From positions 310,001 to 374,000 of the forward strand of contig CAVOHV010000003.1 of the NCBI GenBank assembly GCA_963695805.1: a stretch of DNA of 64,000 nucleotides, read 5' to 3'. Positions 20,830 to 29,603 of the stretch are shown piece after piece. The stretch comes from DASUPK01 sp963695805. Lineage in GTDB: Bacteria; Actinomycetota; Thermoleophilia; Solirubrobacterales; 70-9. The stretch's first letter is position 1, and every line of letters begins with the position of its first letter. Made by a program: the position numbers and the translations under genes. The notes beneath the pieces are model-generated. The model worked only from the letters and a program-made list of their open reading frames with translations, was not told where the DNA came from and made no database searches.

Positions 20830-23274
20830 ATGAGAAAAAAGCTTCTCGTCATCATCGCCCTCGGCGGGATCTTGGCCGTTGCTGCCGCGGGAAGCGCAAG
20901 TCCGCAGTCGGTCGGGGCGGGCGACCTGACGGTCACCGAGCCCGGGACGGGCGGGGGGAACGTGCTTCCGCAATGCGCCGACCTCTCGGACAATGACGCG
21001 GACGGTCTCGTCGACCTCGCTGACCCCGGCTGCAGCAGCCCGGTCGACACCGACGAGTACAACCCGCCGACCGGCGGCGGCACCACGACCAGTGGCGGCG
21101 GCACCACGACCTCGGGCGGCGGCACCACGACCTCGGGCGGCGGGACGACGACTACCGGCGGAGGCAAGACCGGCAAGACGGGTAAGACCGGGACGACGGA
21201 CAAGCCCGGCAAGGTCGGCCCCAAGGGCCTCTTCGGCAAGCAGAACAAGCAGGGCAAGGGCGCCAAGGCGATCGCCAAGGGCGAGCGCCAGAAGATCACC
21301 GAGCCGGCCCTCCGAAATCCCGACGGCTCGCCGACCCCCACCAATCCGAGCCTGACGGTCGCCCAGTTCGGCCCCGCCCCGATCGGCGTCCCCAACTTCC
21401 TGATCGACTCCTTCGAGATCCCGCCCTTCCTGCTGCCGATCTACCAGTCCTGCGGCACCGAGTACGGGATCCCCTGGCAGGTGCTCGCCGGCATCAACAA
21501 GATCGAGACCGCCTTCGGCACCAACCTGAACGTCTCCTCCGCCGGAGCCGAGGGCTGGATGCAGTTCATCCCCTCGACCTGGGCGGCCTACGGAGTCGAC
21601 GCCAACGAGGACGGCCGCAAGGACCCCTACAACCCGGTCGATGCGGTCTGCGCCGCCGCCCGCTACCTGAGGGCGGCCGGCGGTGACAAGGACCTCCGCA
21701 CCGCGATCTTCGCCTACAACCACGCCGACTGGTACGTCGACGAGGTCCTCCTCTACGCCAACCAGTACGGCAAGCTCCCCGACGCCCTGGTCGGCTCGCT
21801 CACCGGCCTCACCGAGGGCGCCCACTTCCCGGTCGCCGCCGACGCCCGCTACGCCGACGACATCAACGACGCGGCGGCGCTGGCTCGTTCCACTACCCAG
21901 CGGCGGGCTTCCGGCAACGCGGCAGACGTGATCGCGTCGAACGCCCAGCGCCGAAGCATCAACATCTACTCGAGCCTTAACGCTCCGGTGGTCGCGGCCA
22001 ACGACGGCGTCATCAAGAAGATGGGCGACTCCAAGCGGCTCGGCAAGTTCATCGTCCTCCAGGACGCCTATGGCAACCGCTACACCTACGGGCATCTCGG
22101 GGAGATCGCGAAGGTCCACCCGGTGGCGCGGCAGGACGGGCTTTCCGCGAAGGACTTCCAGCTCACCAACCCGAACAAGGACACCGCGCCGAGCCAGCCG
22201 GCATCGGCCGGGGACAACTCGAACGCGCGGAAGGCCGCCGCGCCCAAGGCCAAGAGCAAGGCCGCCAGCGGCCCGCAGAACACCGAGGGGCTCCGCAACC
22301 GCCTCTTCGCCCTCCCCCAGCGCTCCGGCAACGCCGACACCGCCGGGGTCCCCGGCCAGCTAGACCAACTGCTCGGCCGCGCGGTGCCGGGCTATGAGAC
22401 CTTCAAGTCCGCCTTCGCCCCGAGCTTCCAGTTCGATCAGAAGACGATGGAGCTGAAGCCCCTGAAGGTCGGCTCCAAGGTCACCGGCGGCACCGTGATC
22501 GGCCGGGTCGGCCAGCCCGACGCCGCCCCGCCGCACCTCAACTTCGCGATCCGGCCCGCCGGCCGCGGCGCCCCGACGATCGACCCGAAGCCGATCCTCG
22601 ACGGCTGGAAGCTGCTCGAGACCACGGCGATCTACCGGGCCGCCGACAAGAACCCCTTCTCGGAGAACCCGACGGTCGGCCAGGTCTTGCTGATGTCCAA
22701 GGCGGCCCTCCAGCAGCGGGTCCTGAACGACCCGGCGCTCTCGATCTATGCCTGCGGGCGAAACGACGTCGCCACCGGCCAGATCGACCGCCGCGTCCTG
22801 GCGACGATGGAGTACCTGGTCGCCAAGGGCTACCGCCTGACGATCACCTCGCTCAAGTGCGGGCACTCCTACCTGACCGCCTCGGGCAACGTCTCGGCCC
22901 ACTCCTACGGCTCGGCGGTGGACATCGCCGCGGTCAACGGCATCCCGATCGAAGGACACCAGGGCCCGGGGACGATCACCGAGGCGGTGATCAAGGACCT
23001 GATGGCCCTCCAGGGGACGATGCGCCCGGCGCAGATCATCTCCCTGATGGACCTCGGACCGCCGACCTTCATCCTCCCCGACCACTACAACCACATCCAC
23101 GTCGGATACACCTTCACCACGGCCGGCAGCTCGATCAAGCAGCTCGGCCAGATCCTGAAGCCCGAGCAGTGGCAGCGGCTGATCGAGCGTCTCGGCCAGA
23201 TCCAGAACCCGAAGGTGCCCTCGAAGCCGTCGGCCGCAGCGCTGCCGGCCACGGGCGTCGGCATCGGCGACTAG
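20830..23274 (+). CDS. Large secreted peptidoglycan hydrolase: SLT transglycosylase + M23-like + M15-like domains
   Basis: An 814-residue exported protein. After the signal peptide (1-27) comes a short DxDGLVDLADPGC calcium-type motif, a Gly/Thr linker with GGGTTTS units (about 83-112) and a Lys-rich stretch. Residues about 200-320 are a lytic transglycosylase domain (IPWQVLAGINKIETAFG with the catalytic Glu; GAEGWMQFIPSTW; AIFAYNHADWYVDEV). Residues about 385-575 are a LytM/M23-like domain (APVVAANDGVIKKMG, YGNRYTYGHLGE, PPHLNFAIRPAG) split by a low-complexity insert of about 110 residues. Residues about 650-765 resemble an M15 peptidase (HSYGSAVDIAAVNG, DHYNHIHVGY). Glycan and peptide cleavage in one chain suggests wall remodelling. 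A repeat copy follows the stop. Confidence 0.88.
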   Translation: MRKKLLVIIALGGILAVAAAGSASPQSVGAGDLTVTEPGTGGGNVLPQCADLSDNDADGLVDLADPGCSSPVDTDEYNPPTGGGTTTSGGGTTTSGGGTTTSGGGTTTTGGGKTGKTGKTGTTDKPGKVGPKGLFGKQNKQGKGAKAIAKGERQKITEPALRNPDGSPTPTNPSLTVAQFGPAPIGVPNFLIDSFEIPPFLLPIYQSCGTEYGIPWQVLAGINKIETAFGTNLNVSSAGAEGWMQFIPSTWAAYGVDANEDGRKDPYNPVDAVCAAARYLRAAGGDKDLRTAIFAYNHADWYVDEVLLYANQYGKLPDALVGSLTGLTEGAHFPVAADARYADDINDAAALARSTTQRRASGNAADVIASNAQRRSINIYSSLNAPVVAANDGVIKKMGDSKRLGKFIVLQDAYGNRYTYGHLGEIAKVHPVARQDGLSAKDFQLTNPNKDTAPSQPASAGDNSNARKAAAPKAKSKAASGPQNTEGLRNRLFALPQRSGNADTAGVPGQLDQLLGRAVPGYETFKSAFAPSFQFDQKTMELKPLKVGSKVTGGTVIGRVGQPDAAPPHLNFAIRPAGRGAPTIDPKPILDGWKLLETTAIYRAADKNPFSENPTVGQVLLMSKAALQQRVLNDPALSIYACGRNDVATGQIDRRVLATMEYLVAKGYRLTITSLKCGHSYLTASGNVSAHSYGSAVDIAAVNGIPIEGHQGPGTITEAVIKDLMALQGTMRPAQIISLMDLGPPTFILPDHYNHIHVGYTFTTAGSSIKQLGQILKPEQWQRLIERLGQIQNPKVPSKPSAAALPATGVGIGD

Positions 23275-23281
23275 CCACATG

Positions 23282-23315
23282 AATCGGGTTGCGCTGACGC
23301 GCGCCCTCGGATATG
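23282..23315 (+). repeat. Palindromic repeat copy after the wall-hydrolase gene (short form)
   Basis: Reads AATCGGGTTGCGCTGAC, GCGCGCCCTCGGATATG. Stem GCGC/GCGC with TGAC loop. It lies 8 bp after the wall-hydrolase stop. Confidence 0.85.
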
Positions 23316-23377
23316 CGCCCAGGAACTCGATAACCCGAGCCAGCTTCGTACAGCTCGAGCTGGCGGGCAGAATCGGA

Positions 23378-24040
23378 TTGACGGAAGGCCGTTACCTGGT
23401 TCGCGAGGACGAGGCGGAGCGCGTCCTGATCGTGCAGGAGCTCGACGCGCCGCGGCCCCAACGGCGCGGCCGCCGTCGCGCGAGGCCGGTCGCGCCAGAG
23501 GAGCCCGAACAGGTGCCGGTGACCCGTGTGACGGTCACCGGTGTCGCACTCGATGACGCAGCGGCGGGTTCGGGCTGGCTCAGGGAGACGATCGGCGACC
23601 GCGAGCGAGGCGCCCAGGAGCTTCGCGATGCGACCCGGATCATCAACCGCGCCCTCAGCGCGCTGCGCGCCGAGGCGCGCGATCCCCTGGTCCAGGAGAT
23701 CGGCGTGACCAAGGCGCTCGCCATTCGCCTGGGGCACGGCACCGGGGACGAGCTCGCCGAGGGCCGCTGGACGGAAGCGAGCCAGCTGCCCCAGCCGCAT
23801 CGCGGCCGCCTGGACGACGTCGATCCACAGTCACGTGTGGCGGCCGTCCTCGCCGGGCGAGACGAGGTGCATCCCGCCGAGACGCTGATGCAGAGGGCGC
23901 GCCTCGACGCCCAGCAGGGACGGGACGCCGAGGCGCGCTATGGACTCCAAGCCGCGCGGGCGGCGCTGCGGGAGGAGCCCGGTCCTCGCCGCGACCAGCT
24001 CATGAGGGAGCTGGCCGCGATCGAGGAACGCTTGGGTTAG
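23378..24040 (+). CDS. Conserved-looking protein of unknown function
   Basis: About 220 residues from a TTG at 23378; the frame is open back to an ATG at 23279, but the extra residues there (NRVALTRAL) are simply translation of the repeat copy, so the later start is preferred. The product begins TEGRYLVREDEAERVLIVQE, has a very basic stretch (RRGRRRARP), then VPVTRVTVTGVALDD, a helical part with ATRIINRALSALRAE, an RLGHGTGDELAEGRWTEA motif and a helical C-terminus. No signal or membrane segment. No family recognised. Its stop overlaps that of the convergent MFS gene. Confidence 0.6.
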   Translation: MTEGRYLVREDEAERVLIVQELDAPRPQRRGRRRARPVAPEEPEQVPVTRVTVTGVALDDAAAGSGWLRETIGDRERGAQELRDATRIINRALSALRAEARDPLVQEIGVTKALAIRLGHGTGDELAEGRWTEASQLPQPHRGRLDDVDPQSRVAAVLAGRDEVHPAETLMQRARLDAQQGRDAEARYGLQAARAALREEPGPRRDQLMRELAAIEERLG

Positions 24041-25548
24041 GCGGCCTCCCAGTAGGCGGGCTCGCCCTCGAGCTCGAGCTCGTTGAGCGGCTCCGCCTCG
24101 GCGATCGCCGGGCGGGACCGGATCACCAGGGTCGTGATCGCGACCGCTGCCGTGACCAGACCGGCGCCGATCCAGAAGGCGAGGTGGAAACCGCTTGTCA
24201 GGGCCGCGTCGGGCGAGGTCCCGCTCGCCACCAGGCTGTCGGTGCGAGTGGACGAGAGAGTCGCCAGGACAGCGAGCCCGAGGGCACCACCAACCTGGAG
24301 CGACGTGTTGACCAGTCCCGAGGCAAGCCCCGAATCCTGCTCCGTTGCACTCGACATCGCAAGACCCATCAGCGACGGGAACGAGAGCCCCGCCCCGATG
24401 CCGAGCAGGAGCATCGGCGCAAGCAGGTCGCCGAAGTAGCTCGACTGGACGGGCGAGAGTGCGAACAGGACCAGACCCGCCACGATCAGCACCTGCCCAA
24501 CCAACAGGACGGGCTTGGGGCCGAAGCGCATCACGAGCCGCTCCGAGAAGCCCACGGACAGGATCCCGATTGCGAGCGCAACCGGCAGGAACGCGAGCCC
24601 GATCTGGAGCGGGTCATAGCCGAGCACCCGCTCGAGGTAGAGGCTGCCCAGGAAGAACATGCCGAACAGGCCTGCGACGAAGAGCGCCTGGACCGCGTTT
24701 GCCCCGGAAACGTTCCGGTTGCGGAAGATGCGAAGCGGCACCAGCGGAGTGCGGGCGGTCGCCTCACGGGCGATGAAACCCGCCAGCAGCGCGATCGAGG
24801 CGGTGCCGAGCGCCAGCGTCAGCGGGGCACCCCAGCCGTCATCGGCCGCGGGCTTGACGATCGTGTAGACGCCGAGCATCAAAGCGGCGGTGATCAGCAC
24901 GGCCCCTAGGGCATCCGCGCCGTTCTTCAGGCCGATTCCCTCGTCCCGCTCGACCACGCGGATGGCGGCAAACGCCGTCAGAGCGCCGATCGGCAGGTTG
25001 ACGAAGAAGATCCAGTGCCAGCTCAGTGCCTGGGTGAGCACGCCGCCCAGCAAGAGGCCGAGTGAGGCCCCCGCTGCGGCGACGAAGCTGTAGATGCCGA
25101 TCGCCTTCGCCTGGTCCCGAGGCTCGGGGAACATCGTGACGATCATTCCGAGGATCACGGCGGAGGTGGTGGCGCCGCCGATGCCCTGGAGGAACCTGGC
25201 GCCGATGAGCATCTCCTGGCTTTGCGCGATGCCGCAGAGCGCGGAGGCGGCGGTGAACAGCGCGAGGCCGCTCATGAAGATCGTCTTCCGACCGATCAGG
25301 TCACCCAGCCGGCCGGCGAGCAGCAAGAGGCCGCCGAAGGTGATCAGGTAGGCGTTCACGACCCAGGCCAGCGTGGACTGTGAGAAGCCCAGGTCATCCT
25401 TGATCGACGGCAGGGCAACGTTCACGATCGTCTGGTCGAGGACGATCATCAGCATCCCGACGCAGAGGACGACCAACGCGATCCAACGCGAACGGTCGCT
25501 CTGTGCCTCTCTGGTCTTCGTTCCTTCGACTGCTGCGATCTCGGTCAT
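24037..25548 (-). CDS. MFS multidrug exporter, DHA2 (14-helix) family
   Basis: A 503-residue inner-membrane H+ antiporter. It shows the DHA2 marks: motif near helix 1 (LDQTIVNVALPSI), loop 2-3 motif A (GRLGDLIGRKTIF), and motif C in helix 5 (GASLGLLLGGVLT), with about 14 hydrophobic segments. Divergent orientation is not used; instead the MarR gene upstream is on the same strand 145 bp away, and the gap holds a palindrome TCTTGTACAAGA that recurs before marR. That predicts drug-inducible efflux under MarR control. Confidence 0.9.
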   Translation of the reverse strand: MTEIAAVEGTKTREAQSDRSRWIALVVLCVGMLMIVLDQTIVNVALPSIKDDLGFSQSTLAWVVNAYLITFGGLLLLAGRLGDLIGRKTIFMSGLALFTAASALCGIAQSQEMLIGARFLQGIGGATTSAVILGMIVTMFPEPRDQAKAIGIYSFVAAAGASLGLLLGGVLTQALSWHWIFFVNLPIGALTAFAAIRVVERDEGIGLKNGADALGAVLITAALMLGVYTIVKPAADDGWGAPLTLALGTASIALLAGFIAREATARTPLVPLRIFRNRNVSGANAVQALFVAGLFGMFFLGSLYLERVLGYDPLQIGLAFLPVALAIGILSVGFSERLVMRFGPKPVLLVGQVLIVAGLVLFALSPVQSSYFGDLLAPMLLLGIGAGLSFPSLMGLAMSSATEQDSGLASGLVNTSLQVGGALGLAVLATLSSTRTDSLVASGTSPDAALTSGFHLAFWIGAGLVTAAVAITTLVIRSRPAIAEAEPLNELELEGEPAYWEAA

Positions 25549-25602
25549 AGCTGGCCCCCCGGGGTCGGCCTGGAAGTGTTGTATGCAGACCGTAGCAAAT
25601 AG

Positions 25603-25625
25603 TCTTGTACAAGATCATCTTGTAC
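25603..25625. promoter_or_regulatory. Probable MarR operator upstream of the MFS exporter
   Basis: TCTTGTACAAGA (25603-25614) is a perfect 12-bp palindrome; three bases later the half-site TCTTGTAC repeats (25618-25625). It sits 55-77 bp upstream of the exporter ATG. A 12-of-14 match lies upstream of marR. Confidence 0.65.
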
Positions 25626-25693
25626 CGACCATATGTGCGGCTCGTCACACACCCGAGGCGGCGGTGCGAGGAGAGCGGACGGTTAGGCGGAGC

Positions 25694-26224
25694 TCAGTGC
25701 CGAGGTTCGCGACGGCGCAGCGGCGGGGAGTCGGCCGCGGGCTGAGAGAGGCGTTCCTTGACCAGCGATCCGAGGGACTCGAGGAACACCTTCCGCTCCT
25801 TCACGGGCAGACTCTCGAGCACGTCACCCTGGATCCGGTCGATGATCTTCTCGCCCTGGGCCACGGTGTGCTCCCCGGCCTTCGTCACGGAGATCACTCG
25901 CGCCCGGCGATCGGTGCTCGAGGGCTTGCGCTCGGCGAGCCCCTTCTGCTCGAGCTCGTCAATCGTGACCACCATGGTGGTCTTGTCGAGGCCGATCTGC
26001 TCGGCGAGCCCCTTCTGGGTGTACTCACCGGTGCGCGCCGTGGCGAGGACGTGGTAGCCGCGGTTCGACACGCCGAGCGGCTCCAGAGCGGCGGCGAATT
26101 CGCTGACGAGGTTGAAGTGCGCCTGCGTGAGCAGCCAACCGAGGTTCCCCGCGAGACACTCCGGGCACTCGTCGTCGGCGGACTTGATCCGCTCCTGCAC
26201 CTCTTCTGTCGTCACTAGGCCCAT
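25694..26224 (-). CDS. MarR family transcriptional regulator
   Basis: A 176-residue winged-helix regulator: helices with HFNLVSEFAAALEPLGVSNRGY, the recognition region KGLAEQIGLDKTTMVVTIDELEQKGL and the wing DRRARVISVT. The N-terminal region has a CPEC pair (residues about 20-23) that could be redox- or metal-sensitive. Directly upstream of the MFS gene on the same strand, with similar operator sequences before both, so it probably represses both. Confidence 0.9.
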   Translation of the reverse strand: MGLVTTEEVQERIKSADDECPECLAGNLGWLLTQAHFNLVSEFAAALEPLGVSNRGYHVLATARTGEYTQKGLAEQIGLDKTTMVVTIDELEQKGLAERKPSSTDRRARVISVTKAGEHTVAQGEKIIDRIQGDVLESLPVKERKVFLESLGSLVKERLSQPAADSPPLRRREPRH

Positions 26225-26262
26225 CCAGATAACCGTAGCACCGTAGGTAGCGAAAAAAACTA

Positions 26263-26276
26263 TCTGCTACAAGACT
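26263..26276. promoter_or_regulatory. Second MarR-type operator, upstream of marR
   Basis: On the minus strand AGTCTTGTAGCAGA matches the exporter-side AGTCTTGTACAAGA at 12 of 14 positions. It lies 39-52 bp upstream of the marR ATG, in an AT-rich patch that may hold the promoter. Confidence 0.55.
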
Positions 26277-26281
26277 AAATT

Positions 26282-26329
26282 AATCGGGTTGCTCCTCGGC
26301 TTCGCCTCCGGGGCACCCTCGCATCTAGA
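26282..26329 (+). repeat. Palindromic repeat copy after the sirtuin gene (long form)
   Basis: Reads AATCGGGTTGCTCCTCGG, CTTCG, CCTCCGGGGCACCC, TCGCATCTAGA. The CTA of CTAGA is the sirtuin stop codon on the minus strand. Confidence 0.9.
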
Positions 26330-27083
26330 GCGCCCCGAACACCGCGTCGAGGTCCGCGACCACGTCACCGTCCATGCGCACCGCAGCGTCGCCATCGAAG
26401 GGGGTCGGACCCTTGGTGATCACGGCAATGCGCCCCCCGCGGCCGAGTGTGACCGACGGCAGCCCGGCGACCGGATAGACCTCGAGGGAGGATCCGACGC
26501 AGAGCATCAGGTCGGCCCCGGCTGCCAGGGACTCTGCCTGGGCCATTGCGTCGGCCGGCAGGAGCTCGCCGAAGAGCACGACGTCGGGCTTCACCGGCCC
26601 CGAGCAATCCGAGCAGTGGGCGGCACCGTCCTCCCCGAACAGGCCGTCGACCTGCTCCAAGGGGAACGTCGTGCCGCACCACTGGCAGCTGGAGGTGCGG
26701 ATCGAGCCGTGCACCTCGATGACACGCTGCGAGCCGGCCTGGTGATGGAGCTGGTCGATGTTCTGCGTGATCACGGCCTCGAGCAGGTCGCGCCGCTCGA
26801 GCTCGGCGAGCGCCCGGTGCGCGTCGTTCGGCTCCTTGTCACCGAGCATCTGAAACCGGGGCCGGTAGAAGCTCCAGAACTTGGCCGGGTCGCGGCGGAA
26901 CGCGTCGATGTGTGCGACCTCCATCGGGTCGACCTTCTCCCACAGCCCCTCGCCGGGACTCCGGAAGTCCGGGATCCCGCTGGGCACGGAGATCCCGGCC
27001 CCCGTGAGAGCGACCGTGGACGAGCTCTCGCGAATCAGCTCCGCGAGGCGGCCCGCCTGATCCGTCGCTACTTGCCCTGCCAC
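26325..27083 (-). CDS. Sirtuin, NAD+-dependent protein deacylase
   Basis: A 252-residue Sir2-family enzyme that removes acyl groups from lysines using NAD+. Motifs in order: ALTGAGISVPSGIPDFRS, TQNIDQLHHQAG, catalytic His in VIEVHGS, zinc ligands CQWC and CSDC, and VKPDVVLFGELLP, GSSLEVYPVAGLP. The likely start is the GTG at 27083, which overlaps the end of the HAD-ECH gene by 16 bp, implying coupled translation; the frame is open further upstream but inside that gene. Linkage to a fatty-acid oxidation enzyme fits acyl-lysine removal (inference). Confidence 0.9.
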   Translation of the reverse strand: MAGQVATDQAGRLAELIRESSSTVALTGAGISVPSGIPDFRSPGEGLWEKVDPMEVAHIDAFRRDPAKFWSFYRPRFQMLGDKEPNDAHRALAELERRDLLEAVITQNIDQLHHQAGSQRVIEVHGSIRTSSCQWCGTTFPLEQVDGLFGEDGAAHCSDCSGPVKPDVVLFGELLPADAMAQAESLAAGADLMLCVGSSLEVYPVAGLPSVTLGRGGRIAVITKGPTPFDGDAAVRMDGDVVADLDAVFGAL

Positions 27084-29059
27084 TTGGGGCTGCGCTTCCC
27101 GAGGAAGGCGGAGATGCCCTCCTTGGCGTCTTCCGAGAAGAACGCGGTCGCGAAGCCCTGCTTCTCGGCCTCGATTCCCTCGTCGAGATCGCCCTTGTAG
27201 GAGACCTGCTTGATCTGCTCCACCGCGACCGGTGCCTGCCCCGCCAGCTTGCGGGCCCAGGCGATCGCGGTCTCCAGGAGCTCCTCGTCCGGGACCAGAT
27301 CGTCCGCCAGCCCATGGAACCTGGCCTCGGGCGCGAGCACGGCGTCGCCGGTGAGGTTCATCTCGAGCGCCTTGGATTGACTGACGAGCCTCGGCAACCG
27401 CTGGGTCCCGCCGAAGCCGGGGATGATCCCGAGGTTGATCTCCGGCTGGCCGAAGACAGCCGATTGCGCGACGACCCGGAAGTCGCATGCCATCGCAAGC
27501 TCGCAGCCCCCGCCGAACGCGATCGCATTGACGGCTGCGACGGTGGACTTGCGGTTCTGGCTGAGCTCGCGCAGTAGCGAGTGGCCGTTGTTGATCAGCT
27601 CGGCACCGGCGGCTTCGTCCATCGAGGTGAAGGCCTTGATGTCCGCGCCGGCGGAGAAGACGACCGGCAGCGACGAGTAGACCACCATCGCCTGCAGATC
27701 GTCGTCGGCCTTGACCTGATCCCAGACCTTGCCGAGGTCCTGGATCACCTGGGGCGAGATCGCGTTCATCGGCGGGTTGGCGAGCCAGGCGATTGCGACC
27801 TCTCCCCTCTTCTCCAGCTTCACCGTGCCCTCACCCTCGACCTGGGGATAGGCGTAGAACCCCTGCCCCGACTTGAGGCCGAGCCTGCCCTGGGCCACCA
27901 GCCGCTTTAGCATCGTCGGGGGCGCGAAACGCTCGCCGTGGCTCTCCTCGTAGCGCTCGAGCTTCTCGAGGATCGTGTCGAGGCCCTCGAGGTCCGCCTT
28001 CCAGAACGGCGGGAAGAGCCCGCGGCGTGGATCCAAGCCGGCGCCCGCCATCATCCCGAGGTCGATCTCCCGCACGGTGCAGACCCCCTCCTCGAGCACC
28101 TTGCACGCTTCGACGAAGGACTTGAGCATGAGCAGGTCCGCGAGCTCCTCTGCGTTCGGCTCGGCCTCGCCCTCGATCTGAGGCTCCCCATCTTTGTAGA
28201 AGCCGTCGCCTCCCGACTTGGCGCCGAGCTTTCCGTCGGCGACCAGCTTCTGCATCCCCTTGGGGACGTAGAAGCGGTCGCCGTAGGACTCGTTCAGGTA
28301 CTCGGCGACGTGCAGCACCGTGTCGAGGCCAAGCATGTCGATCAGGAAGAACGGCCCCATCGGGGCGACGTTCGCCCCGGCGATCGCCTCGTCGATCTTC
28401 TTGATCGAGAGGCCCATCTCCTCCTGCTCGCGGAAGATCTCGCCGACGCCCGAGTTGAGGATCCGGTTGACCACGAATCCCGGCACCTCCTCGCAGGTGA
28501 TGGGCTGCTTGCGAATCTTCTGCGCGAAGTTGAAGGCCGAGGTGACCGTCTCGCGAGATGTGTCCTCGCCGCTGATGATCTCGACGAGCGGCATGATCGA
28601 TGCCGGATAGAAGAAGTGGAAGCCGACCACCTTGCCGGGCCGGAGGGTCTCGCGACCCATCTCGGTAATCGAGAGCGAGGAGGTATTGGAGGCGAGGATC
28701 GCGTGGCCCGGCGTGACCTCGTCGAGCTCGCGGTAGACCGCCTTCTTGATCTCCATCCGCTCGGGGACCGCCTCGACCACGAAGTCGACGTCGCCGAAGC
28801 CTTCGTAGGCGGTCGTCCCGCTGATCTTGCCCATCACCTCGTCGAGCCGAGCGTCGGCCTGCTCCTGGGTCATCTTCTCCTTCGAGACGAGCCTGTCGAG
28901 CTGCGATTTGGTCACCTCACGCGACTTCTCCAGAGCGTGGTCGACGAACTTCTGGTCGACGTCCTTGACGACAACCGGAATGTCGGCGTTGGCGATTACC
29001 TGGGCGATCTCGCCGCCCATCGTGCCGCCGCCCAGCACGGCGGCCTTGAAGACGAACAT
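27068..29059 (-). CDS. Fused 3-hydroxyacyl-CoA dehydrogenase / enoyl-CoA hydratase (HAD first, ECH second)
   Basis: A 663-residue bifunctional beta-oxidation enzyme. N-terminal NAD-binding domain: VLGGGTMGGEIAQVIANADI; then SNTSSLSI, GFHFFYPASIMPLVEII (catalytic His region) and EVPGFVVNRIL. A second HAD C-terminal domain follows (AGLDPRRGLFPPFWKADLEG). Residues about 430-663 are crotonase-fold: VFSAGADIKAF and INLGIIPGFGGTQRLPRL with the acidic residue pair region. Domain order is opposite to FadB/FadJ, where hydratase comes first; the HAD-ECH order is known in some archaea and bacteria. ATG at 29059 follows GGAGGA; the open frame upstream is not family-like. Likely short-chain crotonyl/hydroxybutyryl-CoA substrate (inference). 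Confidence 0.93.
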   Translation of the reverse strand: MFVFKAAVLGGGTMGGEIAQVIANADIPVVVKDVDQKFVDHALEKSREVTKSQLDRLVSKEKMTQEQADARLDEVMGKISGTTAYEGFGDVDFVVEAVPERMEIKKAVYRELDEVTPGHAILASNTSSLSITEMGRETLRPGKVVGFHFFYPASIMPLVEIISGEDTSRETVTSAFNFAQKIRKQPITCEEVPGFVVNRILNSGVGEIFREQEEMGLSIKKIDEAIAGANVAPMGPFFLIDMLGLDTVLHVAEYLNESYGDRFYVPKGMQKLVADGKLGAKSGGDGFYKDGEPQIEGEAEPNAEELADLLMLKSFVEACKVLEEGVCTVREIDLGMMAGAGLDPRRGLFPPFWKADLEGLDTILEKLERYEESHGERFAPPTMLKRLVAQGRLGLKSGQGFYAYPQVEGEGTVKLEKRGEVAIAWLANPPMNAISPQVIQDLGKVWDQVKADDDLQAMVVYSSLPVVFSAGADIKAFTSMDEAAGAELINNGHSLLRELSQNRKSTVAAVNAIAFGGGCELAMACDFRVVAQSAVFGQPEINLGIIPGFGGTQRLPRLVSQSKALEMNLTGDAVLAPEARFHGLADDLVPDEELLETAIAWARKLAGQAPVAVEQIKQVSYKGDLDEGIEAEKQGFATAFFSEDAKEGISAFLGKRSPKWQGK

Positions 29060-29114
29060 GTGAGAGGTTCCTCCGAAGGTCGGTTGGACGGCGAAGGCTA
29101 TTAGCCTGGCCGAG

Positions 29115-29603
29115 ATGCCGTCCCCCCAGTCCGACAGCACCGACGCCCCGGCCATCCGCCGCGCGACGCCCGGCGACGCTCCCCAGGTGGCCCGGCTCTT
29201 GCATGATTTCCAGGAGGAATACGACGAGCCGAGTCCGGCCACCGAGACACTCGAGGAACGCTACGAGGAGCTGATCCGGAACAAGGCCATGATCGTTCTG
29301 CTCGTCGGCGAGGGGCCGGACGGCTTCGCGCAGCTGCGCTTCCGTCCCTGGGTCTACTCGGCCGGCCTGCACTCCTATCTCGAGGAGCTCTACGTGGTGC
29401 CCGACCTTCGCGGCAACGGCCTGGGCAGGGCGCTGCTCGACTCCGCGATGGAGACCGCCCGGGGCGAGGGCGCGGAGCAGATCGAGCTCGGCACGAGCGA
29501 GGGCGACGAAGCCGCTCGGAAGCTCTACGAGAGCTCCGGCTTCATCAATCGGGAGGGAGGGCCGGACGGGCCCGTGATGTTCCTCTATGAGCGAGAGCTC
29601 TGA
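29115..29603 (+). CDS. GNAT family acetyltransferase
   Basis: A 162-residue GNAT. N-terminal IRRATPGDAPQVARLL, central strand YLEELYVVPDLRGNGLGRAL with the Q/RxxGxG/A acetyl-CoA loop (RGNGLG, near 110), and C-terminal ARKLYESSGF. ATG start, divergent from the HAD-ECH gene. Its last 17 bp overlap the next GNAT gene, so the two are translationally coupled. Substrate unknown. Confidence 0.88.
   Translation: MPSPQSDSTDAPAIRRATPGDAPQVARLLHDFQEEYDEPSPATETLEERYEELIRNKAMIVLLVGEGPDGFAQLRFRPWVYSAGLHSYLEELYVVPDLRGNGLGRALLDSAMETARGEGAEQIELGTSEGDEAARKLYESSGFINREGGPDGPVMFLYEREL

Noticed and set aside
21060..21170. Short tandem repeats as a CRISPR array
   Set aside because: The units encode GGGTTTS in frame within the wall-hydrolase linker; there are no unique spacers.
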